Positions 25,799-33,933 of a stretch of 50,137 nt of DNA are shown piece by piece. Within the stretch, counting starts at the first letter, position 1. Each line of letters starts with the position of its first letter. The translations under genes were made by a program, and so were the position numbers. The notes beneath the pieces are model-generated. The model was given only the letters and a program-made list of their open reading frames with translations. It made no database searches and was not told the origin of the DNA. Origin of the DNA: JAGVLN01 sp964515755 (lineage in GTDB: Bacteria > Pseudomonadota > Alphaproteobacteria > Rickettsiales > JABSSG01); the NCBI GenBank assembly GCA_964515755.1, contig CAZEVK010000007.1, positions 1-50,137 on the forward strand, given 5' to 3'.

Positions 25799-26172
25799 AT
25801 TTTTCTTCTATATAAGTTTTTATCTATATGCGTATTAACATAAAATTTAAACACTGAAATTTTACTTTGATTATCTAATTTAATATAAGCTGCTAAATCT
25901 TTTTGCATATGATCAATAAATTTAACTACTCCTATAACTCCTAATTCAAGAGATTTTTCTTCTCCAATAGTATGCTCAATATCAATAGTATGAACTTGCT
26001 TAAACCATTCATTAAAATCATCACAATAATTATATATATTTGTTATTTTGGTTATTGTATTTTCCAGCTCATTACATTGAAAATTTTGAGCAAAATAATC
26101 TGTTTGTACATGTTTATTTTGAAAAATTGCTTTAAAAACTGGATAAATTTGCGTATTCTCGAAATTAATCAT
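25795..26172 (-). CDS. Unknown 125-residue protein of the NHLP-like operon
   Basis: No recognised family. Mostly helical and acidic, without signal peptide or membrane segment. It has two cysteines (in FQCNEL and NYCDDF) and a central stretch FNEWFKQVHTIDIEH followed by a probable helix VIGVVKFIDHMQKDLAAYI. It overlaps both neighbours by ATGA (26169-26172 and 25795-25798), so its synthesis is coupled to the second NHLP-like protein and to the last gene. That coupling suggests these products act together at similar levels. A partner or processing factor for the leader-like proteins is possible, but nothing in the sequence proves it. Confidence 0.75.
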   Translation of the reverse strand: MINFENTQIYPVFKAIFQNKHVQTDYFAQNFQCNELENTITKITNIYNYCDDFNEWFKQVHTIDIEHTIGEEKSLELGVIGVVKFIDHMQKDLAAYIKLDNQSKISVFKFYVNTHIDKNLYRRKI

Positions 26173-26540
26173 AGATCAATACCTTCCTTAAGTGCCCAAC
26201 TGCAACGCATATTGAGCATTGTCCATCTTAAATTATTATTAGGAATTAGAAATCCTGGTATACCACGTTTATACATGAAATCTATAGTCTGATTAGAGAT
26301 TTTCTTAGCTACTAGTTTTTGATCAGGTTTGTAATCATCTGGCCTAGAAGGAATCATAATTGTTATAGTATTTTCTTCTTGTTCAATAATTTCAAAATCA
26401 ACATTAGCAATAGAGGAGGCTTCAATACCATGAAGCTCACACATAGCTTCTTTAGGATTGTTCATCACATAAGCACGATATTCAGCATTATTTCTCAATT
26501 TATTATAAAAATCTTCAACAAAATTTTTATTAGAGGCCAT
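26169..26540 (-). CDS. NHLP-like (nitrile hydratase-like leader) small protein 2
   Basis: A 123-residue protein whose residues 10-64 match the leader of nitrile-hydratase-alpha-like RiPP precursors (NHLP): a helix with YNKLRNNAEYRAYV, NNPKEAMCELHGI (27-39) in place of the usual D-P-x-x-A-L-x-x-x-G, then a strand VDFEIIEQEENTITIMIPS. The metal-binding C-x-x-C-S-C of real nitrile hydratase is absent, so it is not that enzyme. The C-terminal part (about 65-123) is a candidate core: basic, with Trp106, Trp115 and a single Cys113, no obvious Gly-Gly cleavage site. It starts 1 base after the first NHLP-like gene and overlaps the next by ATGA. Confidence 0.8.
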   Translation of the reverse strand: MASNKNFVEDFYNKLRNNAEYRAYVMNNPKEAMCELHGIEASSIANVDFEIIEQEENTITIMIPSRPDDYKPDQKLVAKKISNQTIDFMYKRGIPGFLIPNNNLRWTMLNMRCSWALKEGIDL

Positions 26541-26541
26541 A

Positions 26542-26874
26542 CTAAATCTCCATCTTAGGTAAGCTATTACGTAACAGAAATAAATTAAATTTTAAGGCAA
26601 TAGGTGCAAACCAAATAAAAAAATTACCGCTAGACCAAACATCCATTTCTTCAGGAATATCTATTTGATTAGGTTCATCATTTTGTTTTATAGGTGGAAT
26701 AGATAGATAAATGGTGTCTTTTTTTTGCACAATAATACGTAATTTAAAACCTTCTGGCACAACTATACCTTTAGACTTTAAAGCATTAATAGGGTCATCA
26801 TTTAATGCCTTTTCAAACTTTGGATCATCCCAAGCTTGTTTAGTTAAGTAATATTCAAAATCTTTTTCTATCAT
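26542..26874 (-). CDS. NHLP-like (nitrile hydratase-like leader) small protein 1
   Basis: A 110-residue protein. Residues 14-61 fit the NHLP leader pattern closely: AWDDPKF, then DDPINALKSKGIVVPEG (26-42), then KLRIIVQKKDTIYLSIPP, matching the D-P-x-x-A-L-x-x-x-G-x-x-x-P and closing L-P strand of nitrile hydratase alpha N-termini. The tail (62-110) is acidic, then strikingly hydrophobic (FFIWFAPIALKFNLFLL), without any cysteine, unlike most heterocycle or lanthionine precursors. That tail could be membrane-active or membrane-anchoring. Second gene of the operon, 13 bases after the first. Confidence 0.82.
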   Translation of the reverse strand: MIEKDFEYYLTKQAWDDPKFEKALNDDPINALKSKGIVVPEGFKLRIIVQKKDTIYLSIPPIKQNDEPNQIDIPEEMDVWSSGNFFIWFAPIALKFNLFLLRNSLPKMEI

Positions 26875-26887
26875 ATTTTATGCCAAA

Positions 26888-27292
26888 TTATAAAGATTTA
26901 AAAACTTGTTTAAGTTCAGGATGCTTATTTACTAAATTTTTAAAATGTGATAGATCCCAAAATGAGTTAATATAAATAATTTTTCCAAACTGATTTGCAT
27001 TAATAACCTGAATAGCTGAAACTTTTGCTTCTCCTGATTTTACTTTATAATATACATCAAAAACAGCAACCCCTTGTAATTCGTCTGCTTTTTCATTTTT
27101 CCAATTTTTATAAATTAGCTGAGTACAAATTATATGATCAACATACGAAAACCAAGGCTTCAGACCTACAGCAAATTCATTTAAATATCTAGTTCCTTCT
27201 GCAGGACATATTTGTGTACCATTAGGTTCAAATATAGATGTACTAATATTGAACTTTTGGAGTTGATCAACGTATTCTTCGATAACATTCAT
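26888..27292 (-). CDS. Unknown protein, first gene of the NHLP-like operon
   Basis: A 134-residue protein of no family I can name. It is the shorter paralogue of the last gene of the operon (25271-25798): both begin with a helix (here VIEEYVDQLQKF), then P-x-G-x-x-x-Cys-Pro (PNGTQICP, 23-30), a Trp/Phe-containing strand region and a conserved INSFWDLSHFKNLV segment. No signal peptide or membrane helix. The alternating strands resemble an NTF2/SnoaL-like cone, a tentative reading. A promoter-like TTGACC/TATAAT pair lies 40-70 bases upstream, and it heads the five-gene unit. Confidence 0.75.
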   Translation of the reverse strand: MNVIEEYVDQLQKFNISTSIFEPNGTQICPAEGTRYLNEFAVGLKPWFSYVDHIICTQLIYKNWKNEKADELQGVAVFDVYYKVKSGEAKVSAIQVINANQFGKIIYINSFWDLSHFKNLVNKHPELKQVFKSL

Positions 27293-27333
27293 ATCGCTTT
27301 TATTATCAATAATTAGTAAATACTCTACTAAAA

Positions 27334-27360
27334 ATTATATTGTACAATTAAAAAGGTCAA
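27334..27360 (-). promoter_or_regulatory. Predicted promoter of the NHLP-like operon
   Basis: On the minus strand TTGACC (27355-27360) and TATAAT (27334-27339) lie 15 bases apart, one or two shorter than ideal. A start near 27327 gives a leader of about 35 bases. TCTCA-N6-TGAGA (27369-27384) is an operator-like inverted repeat just upstream of the -35. Sequence inference only. Confidence 0.5.
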
Positions 27361-27384
27361 CAAGTAAATCTCATTTTAGTGAGA

Positions 27385-27736
27385 ATTTTTTTAGGTTATA
27401 TTTGATCACAATCACTATAACTAAATAGAAATTATTAACGTAAAATAATGCTACTTTTAAAGAAATAATTTGATTCTATAGCAATAGCTATGTTAGCATA
27501 TTGCAGAATATGTAATTTAAATCTATTTGACTAAAGATAAGTACTTTCAACGATTCGAAGTATTAAAAACTTCTATAACTAATGGCTAAAAGCTTACTGA
27601 CTCAATTTTGCATAACTTTGCTTATATAAACTGCACTATAACATACATGAATTCATTTATGTAAGTCCCCCTAAGCAAAAAAATGAAAATATTTTTCTGC
27701 ATTTATAAAACAACTCAGGTAAGATTTACTAACATA
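27385..27736. other. Non-coding gap between the pseudogene and the NHLP-like operon
   Basis: About 350 bases, very AT-rich, with no open reading frame, tRNA or strong terminator that I can see. It has a small palindrome (ATGAATTCAT near 27648) and nothing else structured. It is probably eroded sequence or an upstream regulatory region. Confidence 0.6.
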
Positions 27737-28777
27737 TCAATCTAGTAAAGGTCTTAGTCCTTTAGTAATCGGAATCTCTATTATGCTTGTACCTTTGAAT
27801 CTTAGTGCTTCTTCGAATGCCGATTCAATTTCTTGCTTTGTAGAAGCATTAGCTATTGCAGCACCATAGCCCTTACCAAGCGATGTAATATTAATCCCAG
27901 GCAAATCTAACCAAGGCACATTTGGTGTTTTCTCTAGAATAGCAAATTCTTTTAAAACTGCGTATTCTTCATTTCTAAGTACAATAAAAATTACACGTGC
28001 ATTTTGCTGAACACCGGTATAAATGCTCTGAACGCAATACTGAAATGAACCATCTCCTATAATTGCAATTACAGGTCGATTTCTATTTGTTCTTTCTTAA
28101 GCTATAGCTAAGCCAATAGCAGCCGGCATATCCCAGCCAAGACCACCAGATGCAAAAGTGTAAAAACTATCTGGTTTGTTAGTCTTTATCTGCCTGCGTA
28201 ACTCTGTAACATTAGAAGGCTATTCTTCAACTAAAATGAATTCTTTTGGGCAAAGAGGTGATAAAATAGCAAATACCGCATCTGGAGCAAGAGGCAGAGT
28301 ATCAAAATCAGGCTGAATATGAGTTTTTTTTGCAAAAACTTTTGATGCCTGAGATCGCTTGTTAATAAGAGGAATAATACTCTCAAGAAATAAAAGGCTA
28401 TCTGATACTAAACTGTAACCAACAGGAGCTTTTGAAGACATATTTGGATCATCAGTTATATGCAGTAAATTGACACCTGTTGGGAGAAATTGACCAGGTA
28501 CAAAAGGATAATACCTAAAAACTGGAGCGCCTATTACAATCACTAAATCATGTCCTATAAGTTGTTCAGCAAATGGTCCAATTGCTGCAGGTAAAGAGCC
28601 AGCATAAAGATCGTGGTTTTCCGGGAATGGTGTTTGTTCTGCAAATAGTGCTGCTCAAACTTTAGCATTAGGAAAATTCTTGAGAAATGTTTCCTCAGTA
28701 GAACCTGGATTGCCAACTATCGTAGTGAGTTCTAATTTACGTAATAGATCAAAAGTAATATCTTTGACGGTTTTCAT
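27737..28777 (-). pseudogene. mdlC: Benzoylformate decarboxylase-like ThDP enzyme, decayed
   Basis: Reading one frame from ATG at 28777 gives a recognisable thiamine-diphosphate decarboxylase of the MdlC type: N-terminal VKDITFDLLRKLELTTIVG and NPGSTEETFLKNFP, then a jump straight to the middle domain (GHDLVIVIGAPVFRYYPF) and the C-terminal ThDP domain (IIGDGSFQYCVQS, VPWLDLPGI). About 180-200 codons of the first two domains are deleted. Three in-frame stops interrupt it: TGA at 28655-28657 (probably a former Trp codon), TAG at 28220-28222 and TAA at 28097-28099. A strong GGAGG still precedes the ATG. With no frameshift elsewhere, decay looks recent. The original reaction could equally have been another 2-keto acid decarboxylation. 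Confidence 0.9.
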
Positions 28778-29012
28778 TTTTACCTCCAATAATGCTAAAA
28801 CCTTAAATAATTAATATATTTATAATTATTACATATTTTTAAACAAGTAAAAATAGCTTTTTACTTAAATAGTTTCACTCTATGGATAATGTTCTTATTT
28901 TATAAATATAAAATACAATAACTCCTAAATCTTTTACCTAAAATTCATTGTTACTATCAGAATAATTGCTACCTCTTGCTTATAAACTAATAAAATATGA
29001 TAAAAGACCAAT

Positions 29013-29864
29013 TTAAACAGTCTTTACAGAGATAAAGTTAGAATTGTCTATATTCTTATAATCATGGCCAATGACATCAAGCTCACGTTTGTTTTTTTTA
29101 TTTGTACTTTGAATAACATAATATATAGATTGTAAAGTACTTTTAAGCGCAGATTCTACATTAAAAGAACTCAAATAATATCCAAGCATTAATGCTGAAA
29201 ACAAGTCGCCAGTTCCGTTTGGATAAATACTGAAATCAACTAAAGGTGTTTGTCCTAATAAATATTGAGTACCATCTGATAGAAAAACATACATCTTATC
29301 TGCTGGCAAATCATTACTTCGAAAACTAGTTATAATAAAAATTTTTATACCTAATTTATGAAAATATAATGATGCTGTTTTTGCATCTTCAATAGTATTA
29401 ATTGAAAAACCATATAAGAGCTCTGCCTCAAAATGATTGGGAGTAATAATCGTTGCATTAGATAAAGCATGATTTTTAAAAAAATCAGCTATACCTTCTT
29501 TAACAAAAATACCTCGACCAAAATCTCCTATAACCGGATCACATAGATAAATCAAATTTGGATTATTATGGCGTAACTCGCGCACAGTTGATAAAATTAT
29601 TTCGCCTATAGAGCTATCACCAAGATAGCCTGATAGTATAGCTTTACAACTATCCATTATTTCTAAGTCTTTGATTCCCTGAATAACCTGCTTGATATGG
29701 TCTGCGCTGAAAATCTCTCCTCGCCATTTACCGTAGCCAGTATGATTAGAAAATTGAACTGTGTTAACCGGACACACATCATATCCCAGAGATTGAAGAG
29801 GAAAACATGCAGCTTTATTTCCAACATAACCATAAGCTACATGTGATTGAATTGATAAAATCAT
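29013..29864 (-). CDS. pdxY: Pyridoxal kinase PdxY-like
   Basis: ATP-dependent phosphorylation of pyridoxal to pyridoxal 5'-phosphate, a salvage step. The 283-residue ribokinase-fold protein begins ILSIQSHVAYGYVGNKAACFPLQ, then VNTVQFSNHTGYG (substrate contact), CDPVIGDFGRGIFV, TPNHFEAELL, and the anion-hole motif NGTGDLFSA (catalytic Asp). It directly abuts recJ, with no intervening base. The many PLP enzymes in this window (GlyA, HemA) need this cofactor. Confidence 0.95.
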   Translation of the reverse strand: MILSIQSHVAYGYVGNKAACFPLQSLGYDVCPVNTVQFSNHTGYGKWRGEIFSADHIKQVIQGIKDLEIMDSCKAILSGYLGDSSIGEIILSTVRELRHNNPNLIYLCDPVIGDFGRGIFVKEGIADFFKNHALSNATIITPNHFEAELLYGFSINTIEDAKTASLYFHKLGIKIFIITSFRSNDLPADKMYVFLSDGTQYLLGQTPLVDFSIYPNGTGDLFSALMLGYYLSSFNVESALKSTLQSIYYVIQSTNKKNKRELDVIGHDYKNIDNSNFISVKTV

Positions 29865-31643
29865 CTATTGCTCTAAAATTAAATCTTGAATAACCATCTC
29901 TGGAGTCTCTCTTCCATTCCAACAATTGATAGTTAAGCTCACTATTAAAGTCAAGCCAAAGCGTTGCTTTGAGAGTAACACTTCACTTAGCGGATTATCA
30001 ATAGCTCTAAATGCCATAGCTTTTATTTTATAATTACTACTGCCATCGCTCAAAATGCAGCTAACATGATCTCTACCAACTATATCAGCTTTAATTATAT
30101 TAACCCCGCTTACCATAAATCTTGGCTGATAATTATCGTTACCAAATGGACCTAGTTTTTCGATTAAATTAATTAACGCTAAGTCAGTAGAATTTAGCGT
30201 TAGATAGGCATCAAAATAATTTAATACATTGCTAGAAAGCTGTTTATAAGACTGATTAAATTTTTGACAAAAAAATTCCTTTAGTTCGGTTATTTTATCA
30301 CTACTTACGGTAAAACCAGCAGCCATAGCATGACCTCCGCCTCCGACTAACAAACCATCAGACTTAGCTGAAATCACAGCATCACCAAAATCAATACCAA
30401 TAATTGATCTGCATGATGCTTTACCTATACCATCAGCTAAGGATATTACCGCTGTTGGTTTATTAAATTTATCTTTTAGTCTGCTGGCAATAATACCTAT
30501 TACTCCAGGATGCCAGTCTTCGCCTACTACAAAAATAATTGGATCAGTTTTAGCAGTTTTTTCTGCTTGTAAAGTAGCTTGCTCTAATACTAATAATTCT
30601 ATCGCTTTTCTTTCTTCATTATATCCACTTAACTGTTTAGCAAGTTCAATAGCTCTCGTATAATCATTGCAAGAAAGCAGCTCGGCTCCTAAAGGTGATT
30701 GGCCTACTCTCCCTCCTGCATTTATTCTAGGACCAAGAACAAAACCTAAATGATAAACAGATACAGCACTTGTAATACCAGCAACCTCTACCAAAGCACG
30801 TAAACCTATATTCTGGCCATTATTTATGACCTTAAGACCTTGTCTAACCATAGCTCTATTTAGGCCAGTAAGTTGCACTTGATCACACACTGTTCCAAGC
30901 GCTACAAGATCTAAAAAATGTAATAAATTAGGCTCTTTGATTTTTAGAAAATAGCCTTCTGTCTTTAGATGCTTTGTTAAAGCAACTATCAGTAAAAAGC
31001 TTACCCCTACAGCAGCTAAATATTTGAAATCTGAAACTTCATCAGCACGGTTAGGATTTATTACAGCTAATGCTTCAGGCAAAGCAATATCGCCAATATG
31101 ATGATCGATCACTACCAAATCCATTCCAAGTTGTTTTGCAAAAACAATTGGCTCATATGAAGTAGTTCCACAGTCAACAGTAATAATTAAATCTATTCCT
31201 CTTTTTTTTAGTGTTTGGAAGGCTTCGATATTCGGTCCGTAACCCTCTAAAATACGGTCAGGAATATAAACTTCTATATCTACTCCTATACACTCAAAAT
31301 ATCTTTTTAATAGAGCAGAAGAAGTAGCTCCATCTACATCATAATCACCAAAAACTGCGATTTTTTTATTACTCGCTATTGCCTGAGATATTATTACAAC
31401 AGCCTTATCCATATCTAAAAGATGAAACGGATCAGGTAATAAATCTTTCAACTTGGGCTCTAGAAAATTAGATACATTATGAACACTAATGTTACGGCTA
31501 GATAATATCTGTGCAAGCACATAAGGTAAGCCTGTTTTTTGAGTTATATGTAGAGCTTCTTTAGAATCGAACGCCGCATGCGTCCATTTTTTGTTTTTAA
31601 CCGATTTAAAAACCTTATTATCAACTGCTAAATCAATAATCAT
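29865..31643 (-). CDS. recJ: Single-stranded-DNA-specific exonuclease RecJ
   Basis: 5'-3' ssDNA exonuclease of recombination and repair. The 592-residue protein has the DHH phosphoesterase motifs in order: FGDYDVDGATSS (motif I), VDCGT, VVIDHHIGD (DHH), and the DHHA1 part with GRVGQSPLGAELL and GGGGHAMAAGFTV, then a C-terminal OB-like domain. It lies between glpX and pdxY on the same strand, 1 base after glpX. Confidence 0.97.
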   Translation of the reverse strand: MIIDLAVDNKVFKSVKNKKWTHAAFDSKEALHITQKTGLPYVLAQILSSRNISVHNVSNFLEPKLKDLLPDPFHLLDMDKAVVIISQAIASNKKIAVFGDYDVDGATSSALLKRYFECIGVDIEVYIPDRILEGYGPNIEAFQTLKKRGIDLIITVDCGTTSYEPIVFAKQLGMDLVVIDHHIGDIALPEALAVINPNRADEVSDFKYLAAVGVSFLLIVALTKHLKTEGYFLKIKEPNLLHFLDLVALGTVCDQVQLTGLNRAMVRQGLKVINNGQNIGLRALVEVAGITSAVSVYHLGFVLGPRINAGGRVGQSPLGAELLSCNDYTRAIELAKQLSGYNEERKAIELLVLEQATLQAEKTAKTDPIIFVVGEDWHPGVIGIIASRLKDKFNKPTAVISLADGIGKASCRSIIGIDFGDAVISAKSDGLLVGGGGHAMAAGFTVSSDKITELKEFFCQKFNQSYKQLSSNVLNYFDAYLTLNSTDLALINLIEKLGPFGNDNYQPRFMVSGVNIIKADIVGRDHVSCILSDGSSNYKIKAMAFRAIDNPLSEVLLSKQRFGLTLIVSLTINCWNGRETPEMVIQDLILEQ

Positions 31644-31644
31644 A

Positions 31645-32637
31645 CTAATCTAAAGTTTTAAATAACCTGTGCTCGGTTCTGATATGACGAATAGTTTTAT
31701 TCTGTGCTCTCATAGCAATAGAATGAGTAAAAACACTGCCGTTACCGGAAAATTTTACACCATCAAGAATTGAGCCACTAGTTACACCAGTTGCAGCAAA
31801 CATAATATCGTTGCCTCTAACCATTTCATGTATTAAATATTTTTTATTAAGATCACTAATTCCCATAAGATTAGCACGCTCTTTTTGTCTCTCATCATCA
31901 AACAATAAACGACCCATCATCTGCCCACCTGTAGTACAAAGAGCTGCTGCTGCCAAAACTCCTTCAGGAGCTCCCCCTATTCCCATGTACATATCAACGC
32001 CACCTCCTGGTATTGCTGTAGAAATTACGCTAGCTATATCACCATCGTTAATCAAACAAATTCTTGCTCCTGATTCACGAACTTTTGCTATTAATTCCTT
32101 ATGCCTATTTCTACTTAAAATAACAACAACTAAATCTTCAATATTACAATTTCTTACTTTAGCCAGATTAGAAAGATTTTGTTTCGGAGTACTGTCCAGA
32201 TCAATAATTTGCTCATTATAATGATGACCAATAGCTATTTTTTCCATATATACATCCGGCGCATTGAGTAAACCTCCACCTTCACTCATAGCAATTACAG
32301 CCATAGAATTAGGACCGCCTGTTGCACAAATAGTAGTGCCTTCCAATGGATCAAGCGCTATATCAATCTTTGGGCCAACACCAGAGCCAACTTTCTCACC
32401 AATATACAGCATTGGTGCTTTGTCTCTTTCACCCTCTCCGATTACAACTGTACCATCGATATTAATTTGACCAAGAGCTTTACGCATAGCAGTTACTGCC
32501 GCCTGATCAGCAGCTTTTTCATCACCTCTTCCCATAAAGTCATAAGCCGCAACTGCAGCAGCTTCAGTTACTCTTACAGCTTCAAAAGTAATATTTACAT
32601 CTAACATAGAAGGAATTTTTAAATGATCTTTCTGCAT
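31645..32637 (-). CDS. glpX: Fructose-1,6-bisphosphatase class II
   Basis: Removes the 1-phosphate of fructose 1,6-bisphosphate, a gluconeogenic step. The 330-residue GlpX-type enzyme shows VIGEGERDKAPMLYIGE and DIALDPLEGTTICATGG (metal- and substrate-binding acidic residues) and VSTAIPGGGVDMYMGIGGAPEG. With enolase and RpiB it suggests gluconeogenesis feeding the pentose pathway and cell-wall precursors. Upstream of recJ with a 1-base gap. Confidence 0.97.
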   Translation of the reverse strand: MQKDHLKIPSMLDVNITFEAVRVTEAAAVAAYDFMGRGDEKAADQAAVTAMRKALGQINIDGTVVIGEGERDKAPMLYIGEKVGSGVGPKIDIALDPLEGTTICATGGPNSMAVIAMSEGGGLLNAPDVYMEKIAIGHHYNEQIIDLDSTPKQNLSNLAKVRNCNIEDLVVVILSRNRHKELIAKVRESGARICLINDGDIASVISTAIPGGGVDMYMGIGGAPEGVLAAAALCTTGGQMMGRLLFDDERQKERANLMGISDLNKKYLIHEMVRGNDIMFAATGVTSGSILDGVKFSGNGSVFTHSIAMRAQNKTIRHIRTEHRLFKTLD

Positions 32638-32714
32638 AATTATCTCCCTATAAATTATTTATTTAGTAATATACTAATAAATAATTATCTTCAATTTTAT
32701 TCTTGATTATCACA

Positions 32715-33854
32715 TTACTTTGAAGGCATAGCTGGTGGCAAAGGAGGCGGTAAAATAGTACCACTATTATAAACCTCAACTGACTGATCTTTATTAACCC
32801 TTATAGTTTTATTCATTGTGCTATCAGGAGAAGATTTAGAAGCATCTGCTGATGAAGTTGACATTGATGGATTAACTTGAGTCGAGGTACTTGGCAATGG
32901 AGGAGTAATCGGCACATTTACAGAAGCCGCAGGCGGTTTAGTTGTAACATCTGGTAATGCAGGAATAGTTGGCGCAATAGCTTTAGTATCTGGCTTTACT
33001 GGAGGCGCAATATTTGCTATCGATGGCATTTTTGGTATAGACACAGAATTATCTAAAGGTTGAGACGCGGCTGGAGGTTGCTGGGCTTTATTCGTTGAAA
33101 TTCCTAGATTAGAACTTAGTAGAGGTTTAGTTACTGTTGAAGTAGAAGGTAAGTCAATCTTTGGCAAAGGCTGCTTATTACTAGTTTGTGCATCTGTTAC
33201 TTTAGTTTTAGTTTCAACCGAACCTTGAGGTAATTTATCTTTTGCATCAACACTACTAGAAACAGCGTTTGACTGAAGTTGTTTTAGCTTAGCTTCGATC
33301 TCTATTTTACTTGGACGGGCGCTGCTAACAACTTCTTTTTTAGATTGTTTTGCTGAGTTGATATTATTTTTTACCGCTGTTTTGGATTTATGTTCTATTT
33401 TTTTCAATTCTTGCTTTTTATTATCAATTAGTTTTTTATGCTCAATCTCTGAAGTTTTGCGTTTGGGTATATCTGATAATTCAGGATAAGACTTCTTTTT
33501 ATGTTTACGATGCTGAACCTCATGCAACTTAACCTCTTTTGCTTTTGAGTGCCGAACGTTTAGATCTTCTGTTAGGCCAACCTGATAGTCTATGTCTGTT
33601 GGCTCCATATAATCAGGAGAAAGTTGGTTTAAAGAAATATCTTCTATAGGTGTATCATCAAAATTTTCATTGAATCTATATTCATTAATAACATTATTAA
33701 CTTGTTGATTTTGAATTGACTGCTTTTGTTCTGCAATAAGATTACTATTTGCTATAGGCGTTCTTTTATTAATTGAATAATCTTTATGCCTTGGCTTTAA
33801 ATAGCTACAACCAGCTAAACTAATTAAAAGTAAAATAAATATTATAAATCTCAT
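32715..33854 (-). CDS. Proline-rich lipoprotein of unknown function
   Basis: A 379-residue lipoprotein. The signal ends in lipobox LAGC (Cys about residue 16 from ATG 33854; a TTG two codons earlier is less likely). The mature part is low-complexity: a Lys/Glu/His-rich stretch (about 105-170), then a long Pro/Ser/Thr region with many PP and P-x-x-P steps (about 230-330), and a C-terminal PPPLPPAMPSK. It has no catalytic domain I recognise. It could span the periplasm, or be exposed and bind host SH3/EVH1-type modules, but this is conjecture. Encoded between ftsW-murG and glpX. Confidence 0.8.
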   Translation of the reverse strand: MRFIIFILLLISLAGCSYLKPRHKDYSINKRTPIANSNLIAEQKQSIQNQQVNNVINEYRFNENFDDTPIEDISLNQLSPDYMEPTDIDYQVGLTEDLNVRHSKAKEVKLHEVQHRKHKKKSYPELSDIPKRKTSEIEHKKLIDNKKQELKKIEHKSKTAVKNNINSAKQSKKEVVSSARPSKIEIEAKLKQLQSNAVSSSVDAKDKLPQGSVETKTKVTDAQTSNKQPLPKIDLPSTSTVTKPLLSSNLGISTNKAQQPPAASQPLDNSVSIPKMPSIANIAPPVKPDTKAIAPTIPALPDVTTKPPAASVNVPITPPLPSTSTQVNPSMSTSSADASKSSPDSTMNKTIRVNKDQSVEVYNSGTILPPPLPPAMPSK

Positions 33855-33933
33855 TTCCAAAAATTCCCCAATGAAAATAAACTCATATCTGTCATTGTGC
33901 TATTCGTTTGTGTTTTATGCAAATAAATTCTGA

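Noticed and set aside
25271..27292. True nitrile hydratase operon
   Set aside because: The metal-binding C-x-x-C-S-C motif and any beta subunit are missing; only the leader-like N-terminal pattern is shared.
27369..27392. Intrinsic terminator on the plus strand (TCTCA-N6-TGAGA followed by Ts)
   Set aside because: Only a 5-bp AT-rich stem and no plus-strand gene ends here; recorded instead as an operator-like repeat.
27737..28543. Two separate small genes
   Set aside because: Both pieces lie in the same frame of one ThDP decarboxylase, interrupted by stops; a single pseudogene explains them.
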